Assembly (NCBI GenBank): GCA_028554755.1
Contig: JAPTOF010000004.1
Span: 5,103,001-5,167,000, forward strand
Source: Cordia subcordata
Taxonomy: Eukaryota > Streptophyta > Magnoliopsida > Boraginales > Cordiaceae
Reading direction: 5' to 3'
DNA length: 64,000 bases
Part shown: positions 59,033 through 64,000 of the stretch, one piece after another
Position numbering within the stretch: position 1 is the first letter of the stretch
How the letters are laid out: each line of letters begins with the position of its first letter
Program-made: the position numbers and the translations under genes
The notes under the pieces: model-generated
Database searches by the model: none
Told to the model about the DNA's origin: nothing
Seen by the model: only the letters and a program-made list of their open reading frames with translations

Positions 59033-61282
59033 TCACTTTTTAGTCTTGGCTTTGAATATGTGTTCCTTGTAGTATTTAAGTTCTGCTATACTTTCCTTGA
59101 TGTCATCCATAGCTCTGTGCTTGTTTTCCTTTTGGGGAGCCTTTCTGTTATCTATTAGAGATGCAGTTAAATCACATGCACATATCAGAAATCCAAGTTA
59201 AGCAACCAAACCAATTATCAAATCTGCATAATGGATGAAAGCCAATACTCGAAATATTAGTTCAACCAAGAAACCGCGCCCCCCGCCCCCCTCTCTCTAA
59301 ATACCCCTCTCCTGGAATAACATGCTGACCTCTTCAACACGTGCATTAACTTGGTATGCATTACAAAAGAGTTGAAAAATTGTAGGATCAGACAATTTAC
59401 TAATATTGTTGGTTTCATTGGAATTAAGCAAAAGTAGAACTGTCACCTTTTGGGAACCAACGGAGACATAATGCCTTGACACTGCTGACATCGACAAGGA
59501 CATGAGAGAAAAGACTAGCCAACTCTGGCATATACTTCTGCCACAAGAGAAGGCAGAAAGATCACTTATTAACCGGAAAAGAAATAGAATACAGACCACG
59601 TGCTTTCTCCTCCCGCACAAATTAGTAATCAAGGCATAAAATAAAACAATCAGCCCAGTCCAGAGCACTTTCCAGTAAATTGCAACAATATAAAAGCAAA
59701 TTAGTACCAAGAACAAGAGATTATATTTTCTGCAGAAAGTCTCCATGCCAGAGAACAGTTACTCTTGTCAAAGCTAAATACTTCCTGTTATCCTTGATCA
59801 AGTTATGTTGCAACAAAGTCAACAGAATTTCACTTAAGACAAATCAACAATTAGACCCACGTAACCAAAACAGATCCATTTTCTCATGCTCCCACCATCC
59901 CAAATTAAGATCTGTTCAGAAGTTTCAAATCTTCAGATGTAATGATCCTTCAAGAATGATAGTCTTTCTTCTGTTTTTTGGCTATAAACAGAACAAACAC
60001 ATAGTACCATTTGGAAGGAAGAAATTTTTGTATATCAAAGGGAAAGTGTTAATAATTGTTTCAAGATGGACTTCAATTTGGATCTATAAGGATTACAGGA
60101 AAGCATTCACAATCCTATGCATACAATAATCAATTTTTAATACCTTCAGAAACAGAAAATCCATATAGATGGAATTCCCAGCAAGAAGAGGCGTATATGT
60201 CCCAACATTTTTCTTCACAAAATCCAGGACCTGTATATTGATAATTCAAGTAAACATTATCAACAATTATACATACTTTTTGGAAAGCAAGCAGAGATAA
60301 TGAGGCCGGAAACTCTGTTCAAGGATCAGAGACAATATCTTGAAAGCTGGTACAGTAAGAAACACCATATTATGAACCTAAGACAGGTCTTTACATAGTT
60401 ATATCGTGTGCAGAGAAATGCAGTTGAGATGTGAAGAAAACAGCATAAGCATTATATAGCCAGCACTCACCCGTAATGGAGCAATTTTACCATATACGTG
60501 AATCTCTATGGAAAAGAAAATTGCAAGGCAATTTGCAACTAAATGTTGTGCGGGAGTAGTGAACTGATTCATAATGCAATTTTAATCCAGTGGAGCAACT
60601 TCGATCTTATAGAAAAGATCTCTTTGGAAAATCAAATTTAACAGCAGATTGCAATGTGTTTATAATTTCTTGGGAAGTTGAGTCCACCAAGTCAGAACCA
60701 CTGACGGACTCGTGTGAATACTATCTGGATGACCTAATCAGCATCATCCACATTATGAGCTGAATGTGCATGTTCTAAATTATGGCTTTGTTCTTCTTCC
60801 CATTTTTCCCTTTTCTTCATTTTAATGGTGGTTCAGTGGAAGGAGTACACGGTTGACAAGCAAGAATGAAAGACACACCATTTATAAGAGAGTATGCACA
60901 TATGTTAGATGAAAGAGCTATCATCTCAATGGCTGGGAAAAATGAAAGTAACAAGTCCTTTTTATCATATTTAGAGATGAAGTCCCACAAGTAAGGCACA
61001 GAAACATCTTCAAAAATAACGAAGATACCTGCTCTTCAGCTTCCCGTTCCGTAATTTTACTAAGGAGTACCTTCTCTGTCAAACCTATATCATTGTAAGC
61101 AAGTAAGTTTTGAAATACAAAATACCTTTCGAGCAGCCTTTTATGTGGTTTATGAAATAATGGAACGACATCAAGTAAAAAACACATGCTAAATGCTTAC
61201 CACTTGCAGCATGATGTTCTTGACACCAGTCTCCCATTTTATCCAGACATTCCTTTGATTGATGTATTACCAAATCAGGACC
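59033..61282 (-). CDS. ORN: Oligoribonuclease (DEDDh 3'-5' exonuclease), 5' part missing from window
   Basis: Five exons read downward: 61282-61201, 61084-61029, 60230-60144, 59537-59447 and 59151-59033. They give about 144 C-terminal residues with phase kept throughout. The segment starts GPDLVIHQSKECLDKMGDWC, continues GLTEKVLLSKITEREAEEQ, VLDFVKKNVGTYTPLLAGNS and YMDFLFLKKYMPELASLF, and ends KHRAMDDIKESIAELKYYKE. Asp of the YMDFLFL segment and the HRAMD motif supply the second and third exonuclease motifs. The first motif (a DLE segment) lies in one or more exons not found between 61283 and 64000. The family degrades 2-5 nucleotide RNA fragments to mononucleotides; the plant and animal proteins act largely in mitochondria (REXO2 type). 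Introns are 116-906 bp, and the missing upstream intron exceeds 2.7 kb because of the retrotransposon. Confidence 0.9.
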
Positions 61283-62208
61283 CTGCATATTGACAAACAG
61301 GATTCAATTATTAAGCGAATATAGTGCTCAAAGTCGTAGCTTTGGAAACAACCAAATAGTGTTAAATGGTATAATCAACTCAGAAAAAAATAGAGACTTG
61401 ACTAAGATGATAAAAACATGTGACAATCAAATATATAAAATATGAGAGTATTTGGTTCTACATACCATCGAAATGTTTCATAGGGGTACCGACAAAGCAC
61501 ATAATGCCTAAATATCTTGAAGGTCTATGATAAAGCATCAGTTGATACTTCTACTTATATCTCAGTTGTCAAGTACTTGAGAAATGAGCAGCTAAGATCA
61601 TAAGGAGGGGTTTTCACTCATTTCATCGAGTTTTTATAAAACTTGCATTCAGCAAATAATAAGTTGATACATGAATGTTTTCCACTCAAATAAGTGCAGC
61701 TTCTAGAAAACAGCAACTGGAGCATCAGTAAGCTCTCCCCAAATAATATGTGTTTAGCTTGAGAAGTAACTAATGTTGAATCAGGGTCCAGCACAAAACC
61801 AAAAGAAAAGGGGAAAAGTAATGATTCCTGAAGCAAAAAAGAAATTTTGGAAATACTAAGGACAACAACTATGCCAATAAGCCTATCAGCTTCCACATGT
61901 AGCATTAAAGATATAACAGAGAGAGACAATTCCTATTTAGTAAGAAGTGAAGTCATGCCTTAATAGCATTTGGAACCCAGACATTCAGAAAAATCCAAGG
62001 ATCAGAATTTCTGATGCATGAGATTTTCATTTCAAATCATGGTCGTCAAAATTGCTTGCAAACCTTTTGGTATTGTTAAACCAATTACTAATGAGGTGCA
62101 TTTATTTCCATTTAATAGAGAAATGGACAAGTGATACCAGGCAACATAAAGTTCAGAAAAGGAAAAGGCCTAAAAGCTGTAGCAGGTGAGCCCCATTTGC
62201 ATCAAGAT
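61283..62208 (-). other. ORN: Probable intron of the oligoribonuclease gene, left of the retrotransposon
   Basis: I searched this stretch on the minus strand for the missing N-terminal exon (a segment with the DLE motif and EVDRILEIA-like sequence) and did not find it. The 103-codon minus frame at 61618-61929 has no domain. It is therefore read as intron that continues past the copia element. Confidence 0.6.
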
Positions 62209-62406
62209 TGTTAAGGGAAAAGGCAACAGCTGTAGTTAGTTAAACTTGTAGTGGTTAGTTATGCCAGCTGGTAGTTAGTTAGGCTTAGCTTGTATGCATG
62301 ACTCTATCAATGTATTACTATAAATAGGTGTCTCATGTAACTGATATCATAACAGAAAATACAGTTTCTTTCTTCCATCATGAAACTCTCTCTCTCTACT
62401 TCTACA
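62209..62406 (+). repeat. 5' long terminal repeat of the copia element (198 bp)
   Basis: It begins TGTTAAGGGAAAAGG and ends TACTTCTACA, with the TG...CA termini of plant LTRs. A TATA-like TACTATAAATAGG lies at about 62318-62330. It is directly followed by the tRNA primer-binding site, which fixes the right border. The LTR is short for the superfamily. Confidence 0.75.
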
Positions 62407-62419
62407 TGGTATCAGAGCC
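62407..62419 (+). other. Initiator-Met tRNA primer-binding site
   Basis: TGGTATCAGAGCC is complementary to the 3' end of plant initiator methionine tRNA, the normal primer of Ty1/copia reverse transcription. It abuts the LTR end exactly. Confidence 0.9.
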
Positions 62420-62761
62420 AATCTTGAGCCTGTGATTTTTTCTTTCGAAGATCTTCAAGCTTCTTCAATGGCGGCATCATCAAAAGCTCTCACACAGCTA
62501 GTTTCTTCCTTGTGCATCTTGATCTAGCTTTACAAATCTCCTTTGGTATCATTTTTCAATGTTTTTCCTGCATCAAATTACTCAAAATTAGGTTTTTTCT
62601 TGATCTCAAACACATCAATTGAGCTTGAATCTGTCTTGCCCAGCTTAAATTTCTTTAGAATCTTCTTTTTTACACACTTGCGAGAGCATCGATTGGATTA
62701 AATCAGTCTTCTCAGCTGTATTTGGTGAAGTTAATTTCTTCTCTCCTTACGTGTTCTAGAG

Positions 62762-63794
62762 ATGGCTTTGCCTTCAGATGAAGCTCTTCCTCTAGGGCTC
62801 AAAACTCTTCTTCAGCATTTTTCTTCAATGGTGACTGTCAAACTAGAGAACTCCAACTATGTTCTCTGGCGAACTCAACTTGTGCGACTTCTCAAGGCAA
62901 GTAAATTGCTTAATCATGTTACTGGTAATTTTCCTTGTCCAAAACCCTCACATTACTACTGATGATGGCCAAGAACAACCTAATCCTAAATATAATCTGT
63001 GGCAAACCATAGATGAATGTCTGGTTTCTTGTCTTATTGCCTCCATTTCTCCATCAGTAATGTCTCAAATAATTCATTTAGACACTGCCTCAGCAATTTG
63101 GAATACTTTGGAGGAAAGGTTTAGGGTTATTAGCAGGTTACATATTCATCAACTCAAAATGCAGTTGTATAATGTTCATAAAGGGCAACAGACTATGCAA
63201 GTCTATCTGGACAATGTGAAAAATATATGTGATCAGCTAGCCACATCAGATGAGTCACTCAGAGAAGAAGATATTGTGCTTATTGTACTTAAAGGACTGT
63301 CACCATCCTATGATTCTATAAAAACATCTATTAGAGTAAGACCTACACAGATTATCTTGAGGGAACTAACTAGTATTCTGATTCAAGAAGAACTGCATCA
63401 GTCTTTCAACAAATCTCTCTCTTTCACTGAACCTATCTATGCAGATAGTCATACTATCCTATACACAAATAACAATTCCAAAGGTAATAGAGGCAAGGGT
63501 GGTAATCACCAAGGGAACAGGGGCAGAGGCAGAGGTCAAGCATTCAATAACAGAGGAGGTAATACCACTAATCAAGGTACCCAGTCAACTGCTCCTGTGC
63601 AATCTCCAATTCAATGCCAAATCTGTGGCAAATTCAATCACTCTGCTGTTCACTGCTGGCATAGACTGGACACTATTAACTATAATAAGGACCCAACTCC
63701 TAGGCAGGCTTATACAGCACAAGTAGCTTCTTCTTCAGGGCAGGCTTATCCAGCACAAATAGCTGCTTCTTCAACTCCCAATAACCCTCAGTGA
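62762..63794 (+). pseudogene. Copia gag region with frameshift and premature stop
   Basis: The first frame starts at 62762 (MALPSDEALPLG) and covers a retrotransposon gag N-terminal segment (NSNYVLWRTQLVRLLKASK). The frame shifts between about 62935 and 62960, after which the gag polypeptide of the UBN2 type continues in the frame ending at 63794. Later parts are LEERFRVISRLHIHQLKMQL, a Gly/Arg/Asn-rich stretch near 63480-63570, and the zinc knuckle CQICGKFNHSAVHC (CX2CX4HX4C). The TGA at 63792-63794 stands where these elements normally have Trp before the protease. The protease then reads IPDSRATSHVT, with Arg in place of the active-site Gly of DSGA. Confidence 0.85.
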
Positions 63795-64000
63795 ATACCG
63801 GACTCAAGAGCCACTAGCCATGTCACCAATAATCGGTCAAACTTGCAATCTTATAGTCCTTATTCAGGTGCTGACTCAGTAACTGTGGGAAATGGTCAGT
63901 CTCTTCCAATCACTAATATTGGTACTGGTTTGCTATCTCTTTCCTCTTCTAAGCTTGTGCTGTCTAATGTCTTATATGTTCCTAACATTTCCACCAATTT
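63795..64000 (+). pseudogene. Start of copia protease region, cut by the window edge
   Basis: After the stop at 63792-63794 the same frame stays open to the window end. It has DSRATSHVTNN, then GNGQSLPITNIGTGLLSL and LSNVLYVPNISTN, the usual layout of a copia aspartic protease. The Gly after the catalytic Asp-Ser is Arg here. Integrase and reverse transcriptase would follow beyond 64000. Confidence 0.8.

Larger units (their letters stand above)
62209..64000 (+). mobile_element. Ty1/copia LTR retrotransposon, decayed, cut by window edge
   Basis: Layout: 5' LTR 62209-62406, primer-binding site from 62407, untranslated leader, gag region from 62762, then the start of the protease region at about 63792. 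Only the 5' part is present. Orientation is plus, antisense to the oligoribonuclease gene on its left. At least three disabling changes are visible: a frameshift in gag, a stop codon at 63792-63794 and an altered protease active site. The upstream flanking bases are AAGAT, a candidate target duplication whose partner would be beyond the window. Confidence 0.88.

Noticed and set aside
1..64000. CRISPR arrays, operons, biosynthetic or defence gene clusters
   Set aside because: The window is plant nuclear DNA. No spaced identical repeats or clustered functionally linked genes were seen.

Overview
This is a nuclear segment of a flowering plant, most likely a eudicot. The evidence is AT-rich intergenic DNA, genes split by many GT-AG introns, plant-specific families (MLO, chloroplast NDH subunit, plant auxilin-like protein) and typical plant mobile elements. 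I could not name the species. I found no operon, CRISPR array, tRNA or rRNA gene, and no biosynthetic or defence cluster. The protein genes look like unrelated single-copy housekeeping genes, and the novelty lies in the repeats and mobile DNA around them.

Layout, left to right. 1-2.4 kb is AT-rich DNA holding a roughly 0.5 kb direct tandem duplication. 3.1-5.8 kb (+) is an unrecognised 355-residue Asn/Ser/Pro-rich protein behind a TATA box, a leader with a small upstream reading frame and a long leader intron. 6.2-16.1 kb is a mobile-element zone: two MITEs, a 6.3 kb PIF/Harbinger transposon with both its genes broken, and a 556 bp non-autonomous Helitron. 16.9-24.9 kb (+) is an auxilin-like clathrin-uncoating J protein of 920 residues. 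26.9-32.9 kb (+) is the Integrator subunit 7 homologue (1132 residues). 32.9-35.7 kb is intergenic, with one very clear SINE, a second likely SINE and several small duplications. 36.0-40.5 kb (+) is a small protein of unknown function (168 residues, six exons).

41.7-43.4 kb (-) is a DUF2996 protein, probably the chloroplast NDH subunit NdhV (205 residues). 44.2-44.75 kb is a nuclear copy of part of mitochondrial atp1. 46.3-51.9 kb (-) is an MLO seven-helix membrane protein (14 exons, 489 residues). 53.6-54.0 kb is a second copy of the MITE seen at 6.2 kb. 54.2-57.7 kb (+) is glyoxylate/succinic semialdehyde reductase (290 residues). 59.0-61.3 kb (-) holds the last five exons of oligoribonuclease. 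Its first exon or exons are not in the window. From 62.2 kb to the right edge a decayed Ty1/copia retrotransposon lies in antisense orientation, apparently inside the oligoribonuclease intron.

Exon joints were set by hand. For each gene the reading frame carries through every intron, and the final lengths agree with what I recall of the families. No transcript or database comparison was possible.
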